A model generated the notes under the pieces. The model did no database searches. It was not told the DNA's origin and saw only the letters and a program-made list of their open reading frames with translations. The translations under genes and the position numbers were made by a program. A stretch of 64,000 nt of DNA, taken from NCBI GenBank assembly GCA_020080175.1, contig JAGHQL010000116.1:1-64000 (forward strand), given 5' to 3'. The stretch is from Glutinoglossum americanum (taxonomy: Eukaryota; Ascomycota; Geoglossomycetes; Geoglossales; Geoglossaceae). Shown in pieces: positions 31,768 through 42,934 of the stretch (the first letter of the stretch is position 1; every line of letters starts with the position of its first letter).

Positions 31768-34061
31768 TCATTCCAGAACCTGGAGATGGTACGTCTCTAG
31801 CGCTTCCTTGCTGATAACACTCGGGCTCTTGACTAATAGATCCTCCCCCTTCCCGCTTTTCGGAAAGGCAATGACATCCCTTACTGAATCTCTTCCAAGC
31901 ATCACCGCTACTAGCCGGTCGAAACCAAGAGCGATCCCCGCGTGAGGAGGACAGCCAGCCCGGAGGACTTCAAGGAGATGTGAAAACTCCCTTAAGCGGG
32001 AGGGACTCATCTGCTCCAGATTAGCCTACTAAATTCGTGCATTGGGGATATCTATTACAGCATAGGGAACTAAGACTCACTTGTAGCACGTCCTTCAGAA
32101 CAAATTCTTGCAGCCGTGCGTCGTGGATTCGCCGACTCCCGCCGCCGAGCTCAACTCCATTGACGACAAGGTCATAGTGGTCACCTCTTGCCGCCAAGGG
32201 ATCCGTTAGTAGCAAGTCGATATCCTCCGCCGCTTTTGGAGATGTGAAAGGATGATGGGTTGAGGAAAGCCCGGCAGCACCTCCCTGGCCTGGATCCGAG
32301 TTGTTCGTTGGTGAGAAAAGAGGAAAATCTACAATCCACAAAAATTCGAAACCGTCCGGTTTTTTAAGGTAGCCCTGTGCGACAGCCCAATTGTGGAGAG
32401 CAAGTCGCAGATTGCCTAGGGGTGTGGAACCGCCAGCGTGGGGAACTCTTTTGCGTGCTTGAAGCACGACTAGATCACCCTCTTCGAGGTCTAGAATTTC
32501 CTCGATGCGCTCCGCGGCCTCAAAGCCAAACGGCTGAAGGCCTTGTAGCGGCTTCCGCGAATCCACCACGAAGACGCCGGGGGCTCCTTGTGGGTTCTTC
32601 TGAAAGACAGCCGATTCTGGGGAGTCCATAAACATATTCACAAAGTCCCGCGCCTCCTTCGGGTCATCCGAGATGTGAACCTTGAGAACCTCACAAATTG
32701 GGTCTAGATTAGAGGTGAGTTTGCTAACCAGATCAGCCGGGAGGAGGTGCGACACGTCGTGAATCTGGGAAATCAGCTTATTAGTGGTACTCATGGGAAA
32801 CTGTTGGTGGTTCAATGATTAATACCTTCATTCCTGGGCGGATGTCTGGCTTATCTGAGCCATAATCCGACAAAGCTTCCTGGTAGGACATTCTAGGAAA
32901 TTCCTGAGGCAGGGATTCGACTTGGAGTAAGGTCCTCCATAGCCTCTTAATCAATACCTCAATACATCCCATGACATCCTCGGCTCCGGCAAATGACATT
33001 TCTAGGTCGAGCTATGGAGATGTCAGTCTACATATAGTACCAATACGAAATTATGCAACGTACTTGAGTAAACTCGGGTTGCCTATCCGCCCTCAAATCC
33101 TCGTCCCTAAAGCACTTTGCAATTTGATAGTATCTCGGTATGCCGCTAGCCATTAGTATCTGTTTATACTGTTGCGGGCTTTGCGGTAAGGCATAGACAA
33201 GACCTTTTCGACGGGTTGGAACTAAAAATTCCCTAGCCCCCTCAGGGGTTGATTTGAATAACAAGGGAGTTTCAATCTCTAGAAATCCATGGTTAATGCT
33301 TAATTCGTCTCGACAGATACTAGCCGCTCTCCCTCGAAACCTAAGAGCTTCACGGAGACTTTTATCAGTCCGCAGCTGTAGGTGTCGTTCTTCGGGCGGG
33401 AAGCGAGTGTCTGCCGCGACGATGATATCTTTAGGAAATTCATTTAAATAATAAACCTCCCTAAGAATGATCTCGACATCTCTGCCCCTAGTAGGATTGC
33501 CTTTTGCTGGTGTTCTACTTTTCAAGATGCCACGGATAGCCACTGGACTATGAGTCTCTATAGACTTCAACTGTCCGTGGGAGGGATTCTCTTCTCCACC
33601 TGATAGCTTTGCTGATGAGACGATTTGGACCCTATGATTCAACTCCTTGCTGATGACGGGGACGAAGTAAAAGTTCTTTGACAAGTCTGTTCGTTCGCCT
33701 AAGTAGCCATGGATGACTACATCTTGTCCAATACAAGCATTGTTTAGATCTTTGATCTCGTGGGTAGAATTGGGAAAGCTGACTTATCCCTCATTAGTAC
33801 CATTAAACCCATATGTGGACTGATCTTACAAGATGACTTTATCGATTCAAGGAATTTAAGTGCCTGAAACTTTGGTTCGATCGGTGCCGGGTTGGTATTG
33901 TGACTATAATGTTGTGTGGGGGACTTTGATATCGAGATCAAGTTGTGAGAGTTGGATCTTTGATTCAGATGTCTTGTCAAGCCCACGCAAGCCTCCCATG
34001 GCTCTAATTTGGCGTGCCGGAATTTCTTCCCACATTCTCTGATCCTCATGGCTTTCGCCAT
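31768..34061 (-). CDS. MSD1: Mitochondrial aspartyl-tRNA synthetase (class II)
   Basis: Five exons: 33830-34061, 33064-33782, 32826-33011, 32081-32764 and 31768-32010, about 687 residues. It charges mitochondrial tRNA-Asp. The N-terminus from the ATG at 34061 (MAKAMRIRECGKKFRHAK) is basic and fits a targeting presequence; an in-frame Met further upstream is possible. The anticodon-binding OB fold spans DVVIHGYLGE...YFVPVISKELNHRVQIVSS. The class II core has [58 protein letters not shown] (motif 2), the long bacterial/mitochondrial-type insert, and HAGIALGFDRLVAVMLG (motif 3). Introns are 47-70 nt. The first donor/acceptor pair (GTAAGA...TACTAAT...ATAAG) and the third acceptor (CCCAG rather than the AAG 12 nt upstream) were chosen by branch-site distance. 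The last acceptor is a tandem GAGCAG, so one Gln may be alternatively included. Confidence 0.9.
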
Positions 34062-35186
34062 GGCAGTCCATATCAACGTGCGCGTCGTCTTAAAAATCTC
34101 CAAAATACCAAGAATGGCTAGCTCCATATGACTAAGCAAACCGACTAAACATAGTATCCCACGCATATTCCGATTCTTTTACTTCCCTATCCTTCCAAGT
34201 TTTAAAAATGTAGGTTCAGACTACAACAAATCACTTACCAATTATAAGCTAATATATCCGCTATCTAGATGATGAAAGCCTAGCGTGTGACCTATGACAG
34301 CAATCTCGTTCTCGAGCAAATGAACTCTCCCTTCACGGGGCTTGAGCGGCTCATTGCAGAGAGAACGGGAGTGTGAAATAAGTGTCCGGCACATCCACCT
34401 TGTTACTTCAACGGACGCGATGATGGCATCTCTGATCCCGAACTTGGAAGGAGTATTCCGATTCTGCTGCTCATCGCAGTGGGCGCCCGAGGGCGATAGA
34501 ACTTGCATGTATTTAAAAGCAATGGAGGCCTATATACTTCAAACCAACCGGCCGTAGCGACTGCAAAGCAGGGATTGCTGCCAAAAGGAGCAATCAAATC
34601 GCAGGTGTAATGGAGACGTTAAGGAAAGCAGTCTTCTTCCTCCATATAGCCGAGCGAGAGATCAGACGGATATTTTGTCTATTCCGCCACGTCAACGGCC
34701 TTCCTTCTTGTGTCGGTTTCCTATCTGGCAAACCGACTACCATAGAGACAGGCGTAACAACATGGCAACATCTGTCTTCCTGCGTGTGCGAGATCTTGAC
34801 TGACGTCGATGCGGGAATGAATGTTTGTATATAGCCAGAATCAGCACGTGTTAGTCTGGGTTCGTCTAGCAAATGACGACCCTTCCGCCCTACCATTCGT
34901 CGCTTTGAAAGTGGGTGCTGTTTTGCCAAATCACTCAGATCTGTAAATATCAAAATACCTTCACTCTACAGCCCACGTTGAGGAACATTCGCGCTACTGG
35001 GAGTTTCGGGTGCAAGCCGAAACGCTCAGAACACAGTTTAATAGCGGCGCTCGCCTTTAGCTGTTTTCCTCAGCAGTCCCGCCTCGAGCCACTAATAAGA
35101 CCAAGCCTACCACACATACCAGCGATCCCCATTGCGCCCAAGAGCGCGTCGATAATAACGAGCGCGGCTCGTAGCAAGAGCTGAAG
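34062..35186. other. Divergent promoter region MSD1 / AP180
   Basis: 1.1 kb between divergent starts. Short frames on both strands have no recognisable content; the length would allow an unseen small gene. Confidence 0.45.
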
Positions 35187-37351
35187 ATGGCAAGCTCCTT
35201 TGAGAAGTCAGTAAAGGGTGGTACTAAGGTTAAGGTGCGCCATATTCCCGAATCAAGTCCGGTGTTGATCCTGTCGGGAACTGTCCGTGGACTTGACTGC
35301 TGACGACTCTTGATTCTCAGCTTGCTGCGCCAAAATCCAAATATGTCGAACACATTCTCGTAGCTACTCATGCCGGGGAAGCTGGTGTCGCAGAGATCTT
35401 CCGCGCACTTCAGAACCGCCTCAGGGACTCGACATGGACCATTGTCTTCAAGAGCTTGATCATCGTGCACTACATGATTCGTGAAGGTGAACGGGATGTC
35501 ACCTTACGGTATCTTGCAAAACATACGAACAAGCTTGCCATAAGCAGTTATTCAGATGGTCAGTGCGGTTAAACCCCCGGATAAGATTTTGCTACCCCAC
35601 TGACACTGCGAAGCCCAGGTGCAAGGACGTAATATTAGGCACTATACACAATATCTGCTTGAAAGAGCTAGAGCGTACCGGGAGACTAAAGTTGATTATG
35701 TGAGGGAAGGGGAGGGGAGACTCAAGAGGCTCACGGTCGAGAAGGGATTACTGAGAGAGACCGAAAGCGTTCAGAATCAGATTATGGCTCTTCTCAAATG
35801 CGATGTAAGCATATGGTACACGGACCATTGGGTTATTGTGCGATTGATCACCTAACCGGTTTTTGTAGGTTCTGTCGGACGACATTGAGAATGAAATAAC
35901 TCTCACAGCTTTCAGATTGCTAGTGACCGATTTGCTGGCACTCTATTATATAATGAACGAAGGAGTTATTAATCTTCTTGGTGCGTCTGACTACTATTCC
36001 TTTCTTGGATTAAACTGATATAACGTCTCTAGAGCATTACTTCGAAATGTCACGATACGACGCTGAGCGGGCTCTGGAGATTTACAAGATGTTTAGTAAA
36101 CAAACCACTCTAGTAGTGGAATACCTTGCTGTTGCAAGGCAATTTGAGACTTCTACTCGACTGGAAGTTCCAAAATTGAAGCATGCACCGACTAGTCTAA
36201 CCGCTTCCCTTGAGGAGTACCTACATGACCCAGACTTCGAAATCAACAGGAGACAGTATCTTGCAGCTCAAGAAGCCAAAAAAGGCCGAGGTGCTACCAA
36301 CGGCGCAAGCAAAGCGCGGGCAACAGCCAGCCCAAGGTCTGCACAGAAAGAAACACCTCCGCCCCCAAAACCTGCTCAGGCAAGCACGGCAAAACAGCCC
36401 CCGAAAGGCCCTGGCCCGGATTTGATTGACTTCTTCGAGTCTATCGAACAGAACCAACAGCTTATGGCTCAGCCGCAACCCCCAAACCAGCACGTTCAAC
36501 AGACCCAACAGAATACGCAATATAATCAGCCCTCCCAGCCCTACCAACCGCATGGATTCCAGACACAACAGGGTGGATTTCCCCCTCAGCAACAGAGTCA
36601 ACCTCAGCAGTTCGCTACAACTTATGTTCAGCAGTCGAGCGCCCCCATCAATCAATTGACTCAGCCACCAGTCCGGCACAATTTCGAGACTGGGACCTAC
36701 AGCAATTACGCCTTACAGACACAGCCAGGCTATAGTTCTCCGTCAACTTTGCCAGGCATACCACAAAACAACGTAGTGCCGTTCCAAACTCCGCTTCCCC
36801 AGCATCAGCAACCCCAGCAAACACTCAGCATTCCCGGTGCTGGACAGCAGCAAACAAACCCCTTTCGTCAATCCGTAATGCCTTCCGCCAACGCATCCGT
36901 GTCCTATGCAAGCAGCCCCCCTGTATCCTCTCCAGCAGTCAGGACACAGGGCACCAACCCATTTTCGAAAGGCACACAAGTCCAGCAGACCGTTTCCAAC
37001 CAAGGATCCTCTCCTTTCACAACCCCTGCACCTACGATATCTCCGGTCCAAATAACTCCACAGATCCAGCCTGCACAACCAATTCGACCAATGCCAGCGG
37101 GTACAAACCCTTTTTCTAGGACCTCTCCTCCTCAGCAACAACAACCTACCGCTCCCCCACCTAGTACATTGGGGCCAAACTCTGCGGGCTCAACCAATCC
37201 GTTCAGGCAAAGTGTCTTCCATAACCAGCAAACCGGTGCGAACTGGCAGCAGAACCAGGGAACAATGGGAGGTTTGGAGCAGCTACATACAGTCCCCGTA
37301 TTCCCCCGACAGGGTGAAAGTAATGGGCAGCAACAGCAGAAGTGGATGTAA
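35187..37351 (+). CDS. AP180/CALM-type clathrin adaptor (ANTH domain)
   Basis: Five exons: 35187-35234, 35321-35558, 35626-35804, 35869-35980 and 36033-37351, about 631 residues; orthologous to yeast Yap1801/1802. It binds PtdIns(4,5)P2 at the plasma membrane and recruits clathrin and cargo. The ANTH domain fills residues 1-280: MASSFEKSVKGGTKVK, LAAPKSKYVEHILVATHAG (lipid-binding start), IFRALQNRLRDSTWTIVFKSLIIVHYMIREG, NIRHYTQYLLERARAYRETK, VLSDDIENEITLTAFRLLVTDLLALYYIMNEGVINLLEHYFEMSR. The tail is Gln/Pro-rich with LIDFF and four NPF motifs (NPFRQSV twice, NPFSKGT, NPFSRTS), which bind EH domains of Ede1/Pan1-type proteins. The exon 2/3 junction is uncertain: GTCAGT is a weak donor and the in-frame acceptor GCAAG drops a few residues usually present as VQxQG. 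Confidence 0.92.
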
Positions 37352-37986
37352 GAAGGAATTTTTCAGACGAAACGGCCCTAGTTGAGCTTACATTTAACCT
37401 TTCCTTCTTAATGACCCTGTCCAGATCCACACATCAGATCCTTAATTATATGTATTTAGCGGGGCGCAATTGGTTTTTCTTGGGCTCAACCATAGCTAAC
37501 TTAGCTCTGTTTTCTTTCCCGCCGGGTCTGCCTTTATTCTGGTTGTCAGTTCATGTCATGTATCAATAGGGCGGAGCAACGACGGCCACGCCATGTCCTG
37601 CACAAAATAAAGATAACGAAGACCCAAGGTAAGGATTAATTAGCTACATCCGCAACAATTATTATCGTTAACTGCAAAAAAGATCAAACAATAAGTCCAA
37701 GTGGTGATGGGATATTTGTTCGGTCCACACAGCGCCGTGCAAGTTACTCGGTGCTAGGCTGATTGTTGTCTGGCTATTTACGCCATCTTACAATAAGTAT
37801 GTATGTATTTCTAATGAATGACAACACGCAGGCTAATGGTATATAGTAAGGTAAAATAAATAAAATAGACTCGAAGTGAAGTGCACAAATAGTAAGGGCT
37901 TAAGCTGTTCTAAAAAAAATGCGGCAAAAAAGAACAAAACCCCAAACCCTCCGAACGCCTGATACTCCTGTGAAACACTTCGATCG
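37352..37986. other. Convergent 3' spacer AP180 / Atg28
   Basis: About 630 bp, AT-rich, no gene seen. Confidence 0.5.
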
Positions 37987-39829
37987 TCAATCAGTGTCTT
38001 GGTGTGAAAATAGAAGCGTAGGGTCAGGCCCTTCGTCTTCACTCTCAGACCTCTCCACACGACCTTGAGGCTCATCCTGCAACTCCACCAATCCGTGATC
38101 TACCACCCCCAGAGGATCGCCTTGGTTTCCGCCACCAAAGCCAGCTGTGGCTCCACGATCCAACTCCATGTCACTATCTAGAACCGCAGTCGAGTGTAAC
38201 GCATCCTCCAAGATCCCCCTGCCCTCCCTAAATGCCTCCAATTCCGCCCCGATACAGCAGACCAGCAACTTCCAATCCCGGGCTTCCGCAAGCTTGAACT
38301 TGCTTTCAAGCTGGAGGATCACTTCATCCATGTTGCGGAGGATGCCTTGCATGCCCTCGGTGGCGTCGTGGGGTTGCCCCCGGCTACTGAAACTCGACTC
38401 GGCGATTCTCTGTCTCAGTAATGTAGTATCTGAAGTTGGAGGGCTCCTCAGGGCTCTCATTTCGCCGCGCAGCTTCCTTTCAAAAGCAGTAACTTCATTG
38501 ATAACGTCCTCCCAAACCACGGCACCATCTTCCAAGGCATCTCTCTCTATTTCAGCCGCGGCTCGCTGAAGAGTCAGGTCTTTTTGTGCAGACCGTAGAT
38601 AATCACTTGCCATTTCTAGGGTCCGTCGTCTAGGCTGCAGCGAGAGAAAATTTATCTCGCCCGGAGATTTTGGAGCTGGAGAATGAGTAAAAGGTGGTCT
38701 GGCAAGGAATCTCGATACCTGAGAGTCAAGTATTGATAGAGACGCCTTGTAAGACGAGAGCTTAGATTGCACCGAATTCTCGGTCTCAGAGGCTTCGGAA
38801 ACGAGATTACGGTGTTTGGCTTGCAATTCGAAAAGTCTAGTTTCTAGGTCTTCGATCTCCGACTGCCTCAAGAGAGTTAGTCTAATTCTACCAAGGGTCG
38901 CTGCTGTTTTACCTGGACACGCTTTGCTTCGGTATTCAGCTCTCCTACCCTTTTCCCCTCGTCGCCATTCTCAATGGCATCTATCTTCTCATTCAACCCT
39001 TGTCGCTTCTTCTCCCAGGATTCCACCTGCCCTAGCGCCTCCTCCTTCGATTGGAGGTCTGCGTCGAGGAGCTCTTTACCGCTCTCCTTCGCCATTGCGA
39101 ATTCATGTATAGCTGCCAAAATCCCTCTCCTTGCCGCTCGAAGGCCGATTCTCTTTTTTGCGGGTTGATGAATAGGGACAACTCTGCTGGCTTCTGTAGA
39201 GGCAGCAGTGGGAGTGCTGCTGCCTTCTGAAGAGCCATCCCCTCTGCCACGGCCCTCGAGCCCGGCTAGCAGGCCTTCGCTTTGGGCATCGAGGAGGGTT
39301 TGGAGATCACGCTGGAGCTGCTTCTCTTTCCGTTCAAGGGCTACGAGAGGGGAAAGGCGTATCGAGTAAGGTCTCGTAGTGGGGCTGGTAGTTTGAGCGC
39401 CTGAAATTATAGACGGAGGTGGCATATTAGAGTAACGTGGTGGAGACAGGAGATCCCGTTCATGTTGAGGGTACGAGGAGGATCGAAGAAACGATCTGAA
39501 CGAAACAGTGAGCCAGTGTTTCTAGTACTGACGAACGCTTAGGTAATTACATACCGATCCATATCAAAAGCCCCGCCCATCAGTACATCAATAGTGTTGC
39601 CTATCGATGATGACTGAGTCGCACGCGATCTAGCTTCATGTTTCGGAATTTGCCGGACAATATTTGCAATCGTCCTTTTCCCCCGAAGCAAGCCTGCTGG
39701 ATTCCGCTCCAAACATATTGCATAGGTTATCTTATCAGACCCCTTTAAAGTAAATCGGTATGAGCAGGGTGTTCCCCGATTCACTAGAGAACGGACACAA
39801 GATTCACTTACATCTCTCTTCTGGGTCAT
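37987..39829 (-). CDS. ATG28: Autophagy-related protein 28-type coiled-coil protein
   Basis: Exons 37987-38862, 38913-39495 and 39555 upwards; the 5' end is less certain. A start MTQKRD at 39829 followed by an intron (GTAAGT...TTTAAAG) is possible but not decisive. FDMDR|SFLRSSSYPQHERDLLSPPRYSN is joined by a 59-nt intron, and VQ|SEIEDLETRLFELQAKHRNL by a 50-nt intron with a GACTAACT branch. The body has LQRDLQTLLDAQSEGLLAGLEGR, KRIGLRAARRGILAAIHEFA, NSVQSKLSSYKASLSILDSQVSRFLARPP, RRRTLEMASDYL, ERDALEDGAVVWEDVINEV and ARDWKLLVCCIGAELEAFREGR, matching Atg28 of filamentous fungi as I know it. Most of the chain is coiled coil. In Pichia, Atg28 works with Atg17 and Atg35 in pexophagy; a role in selective autophagy here is inferred from family. 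Confidence 0.75.
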
Positions 39830-40103
39830 CCCCAGCTAACTAGAGATTGATCACTGCTTATGCACTATACAACCTTGAGATGATCTTTATTGCTAAACGT
39901 ATGCCAACAATAGAAAGATCTCTGCAAAAAAGACAGGCGTCAAGGGAAATGTGCATAGACACGACTACGTGTCTCACCCTAGAACGCCGGCTTTTTCTTA
40001 TGAAGACGATAATCGTGGAAATTCGAGATAAACCCAATCCCGCCTAATATGAACAGGAATCACGCTCTGGAGCAGAGTCACCAAAAACAAATTCAAGCTT
40101 CCG
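39830..40103. other. Short spacer Atg28 / WD40 gene
   Basis: Upstream of the Atg28 gene and 3' of the next gene; no gene seen. Confidence 0.4.
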
Positions 40104-42614
40104 CTATAGCTTAACGGCCCATACTCCTCGTCCACCACTCACGCCAAGCCACTCCCCTTGGCTCGTCAGGTTGCTTTGTGGAGCCCAGCTGATATTCCCA
40201 ACTTCGTAATCGCATGTCCAACTTGCAGCCGGAGCCCTTCCATTGTCTGCCCCAGCGGTAGCCTGAGAACTCTGTCCTCCTATTACACCATTAATACTTG
40301 GACCCTGTGCAGGTGCTGCGGAGTTGCTTTGATTAAGCAGATCCCAGATTAAGACTAGGGAGTCATCAGCACCCGAGGCGAGCATGCCACGGCGCGAAGG
40401 GGACCATTCCATGCAGTTGATAGCTGATGCGTGGCCCCGGAGCTCTAGGAGAGCCTGGCCCGGTTGCCGTACATCAAGAATTCGGATAATATTAGAATCC
40501 TGAGAGAACGTGGCTAGAAGATGCGCGTCATGTGGGGAAGCTGGTATTGACTTAGTTAATAGCTTCGGAGGTTAACTTAAGGTAAAGACTAGTGCTTACC
40601 GGCCAGCCGCAGCAATGGTGGCGCATGGCTCATAGTCTGCTGGGTTGCCGGACTCGAATTGCCTGGGCTTGACACTGATTCTCAAGTATAAGTGTCTACC
40701 TTCGGAAGATGAAAGACGGTACTCACCTTTCTCATCTGCTTTCGTCGTAGGTTCGTATATAATCGTGCTATGTTCCAAGCTTCTGAGGTCGAACATCCGC
40801 ACACTCCCATCCGCGCCACAGCTGACGAAGACATCTACGCTATTGGCACAAAATCGCACATCGTAGACTTCTTTGTCGTGGGCAATAAGCTGTGTTTTGG
40901 CGGTCAAGGTTGGTATGTCCCATATTGTGCATGTTGTGTCAATACTAGATGTAATGATTAAACTTGGGGATAAGGTATTCCAATCCAGAGACGTCAGAGG
41001 AGCCGTGTGTTCGGGTGATTTTGAATTTGACAAAAGGGCTAGGGGTGTGAGTTTTTGTAGAGGCTGATCTTTATTCGAGGACCGGGAAGTAATGGAATTA
41101 CTGGGGTTAGACGAACTTGCGGGTAAGGACCATAATCGAAGGTGATCGCCAGAGGTGGCCAACAAGTCTGTCGACTGCTTCTGAGACGACGGAGGTTCCC
41201 ACAATATCCTCGTGACAGGGTAAGAATGTGTAGCTTCGGCCAATTTAGTGAATTCTAGCCCGTAGCTAGGCATACCAGGAGGTGTTGGCTCCGAGGTAGA
41301 TTGAGGCACAATTTGAGTGTCGAGAATTTGAATCTGTCAGCTAGTTAGTACATGGGCTCTTTTTCAATCCTTTTCTCACAGCAAAATAATGCCGGCGATG
41401 CACTAGCTTTCAAGCCGAAGGCATTGACGCCTCGCGCAAGGACTGCTCACAAAGTTATGGCCATCTTCCAAGTAACTGCCCACGGCGACCTTTCCGGCAC
41501 CAGATGCCGGTTGTTGCACCGGCCACTTGCACCAGTCGAAGGCGTAGATCGCCCACGGGGCAAGATAATTACTATTAGTGGGGAGAGCTGGGTTTCCATC
41601 ATATGAATATGGATTTAAGTTTGCTCCGGGATCTGACGTTCCCGTATCAGTTCGAGGGCGGATATCAGCGAGTCCGAGCGGAGCAGTCGCGGGGGCCGAA
41701 TGAGGCAGAGGCGATTGTTGTCCGTGGAAGGCTGTATATTTGTGTGGTACGTACTTTGGCGAGTCTACACTACTTGGTGTGCCAGCCATAGAAATATATT
41801 TCTGATTGTCAAATCCAGCTGGGCTAGAGCGTGAGTGCGAATGACTATTGAAAGTTCCGGTTCGGGAGGGCGTCGAGTACTGTTGTTGCTGTTGCTGTTG
41901 CTGTTGCTGTTGTTGCTGCTGAGTAGAAAGTTGGTGTATTGTAGGGACGGACGGCGCTGTGTTCGCAGGGAGGGGTCCTGGACGCCCGGAGGACAACCCC
42001 CCCGGCTGTAACGTGCCTGGTAATGTGTTACCAGATAATGTATTTGAATATTGCGACCCTTGAGGAGTCGCTTGTTGCAAGTTGATGCCCGGCACCCCCC
42101 CAGCAGAGTATTCTTGAGGCGAGTGGTACATCTGCTGTCCCGAGGGTGGTTGATGGTGTTGGCTCATTGATGGAATATGCAGCTCCTCCGTCTGGCGGTA
42201 TGACTGTCCCCTTCGAGGGGTTTCGAAATGCTGAGGATTTTGCGCAGCGGATGAGGGCGCTGGGTTTGGTACACCTGGACCCGCCATCGTGGGAGGGGCA
42301 GGCTGTCCGCTCCCCGAAAACAAGGCGTCCGTCCCCGCAGACGTAGTACCTGACGTTGCAACACGTAAATTGCCTGTTGGCGCACCGATGGACCCTAGTT
42401 TCTCACGTGCTCATCAGCAGGTAGGATTTCAAAGATTTAAATCTAGAAGCCAAGTAGAAGGATTAAAAAAACTACTGTTAGAAGTGAAACGGCGATTTGA
42501 CTAACCGAGCGCGTGTGCGGCTTGGTAAAGACCACTGGCAGCGCCAGCCTGGCCTGCTGAAGCATTGTGCTGAGTGGAGGATGAAGATGAGTGATGAGGC
42601 CCATGGAACGGCAT
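40104..42614 (-). CDS. WD40 protein of the DCAF7/WDR68 (An11) family
   Basis: Five exons: 42506-42614, 41451-42394, 40727-41333, 40600-40674 and 40104-40540, about 723 residues. Exon 1 encodes MPFHGPHHSSSSST; exon 2 lacks an ATG near its start, so exon 1 is required. The first ~310 residues are Gln/Pro/Ser-rich with a Gln run of about 14. The beta-propeller starts at APWAIYAFDWCKWP and continues with GKVAVGSYLEDGHNF, SYPVTRILWEP, DLLATSGDHLRLW, APLTSLDWN, IITSSIDTTCTIWDI, TQLIAHDKEVYDVRF, FVSCGADGSVRMFDLRSLEHSTIIYEP, HDAHLLATFSQDSNIIRILDVRQPG and LASGADDSLVLIWDLL. The VYDVRF...FDLRSLEHSTIIYE block is diagnostic of DCAF7. Family members scaffold DYRK kinases and act as substrate receptors of CUL4-DDB1 ligases. 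The Q-rich leader is absent from animal DCAF7. Confidence 0.9.
41880..41921. repeat. CAG/CAA run encoding polyglutamine
   Basis: About 14 Gln codons, mixed CAA and CAG, in the leader of the DCAF7-like gene. Confidence 0.9.
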
Positions 42615-42934
42615 ATTCACCGCGTTATAAACAGAACAAACAAACAAGCCAAAGGGCGGGGGTCACTCGGTGGGTGAATGATCCTAATGATTATGATTAT
42701 CACTGCCACCTGAGGTGTTACTTGAACCGTGTGTATTAGTCATGCCAGCGCCACTTCCCCCCGCTCTTTTTACTCCATACAACAAGGCCCCCACGACCTG
42801 CACTGTTACCTCTAATATATTTGAAAAGGCACGACAACACGAGGCGCGTGTAAGTCACTTATAAGCTACGAGCAGGAGCTAGCTCGGATTTATATTTCTG
42901 CAAGGTTGCGCCGAATTTTACAGCGATCTCTATC
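42615..42934. promoter_or_regulatory. Compact divergent promoter, DCAF7-like / CAB4
   Basis: 320 bp between two divergent start codons must contain both promoters. No recognised motif claimed. Confidence 0.5.
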
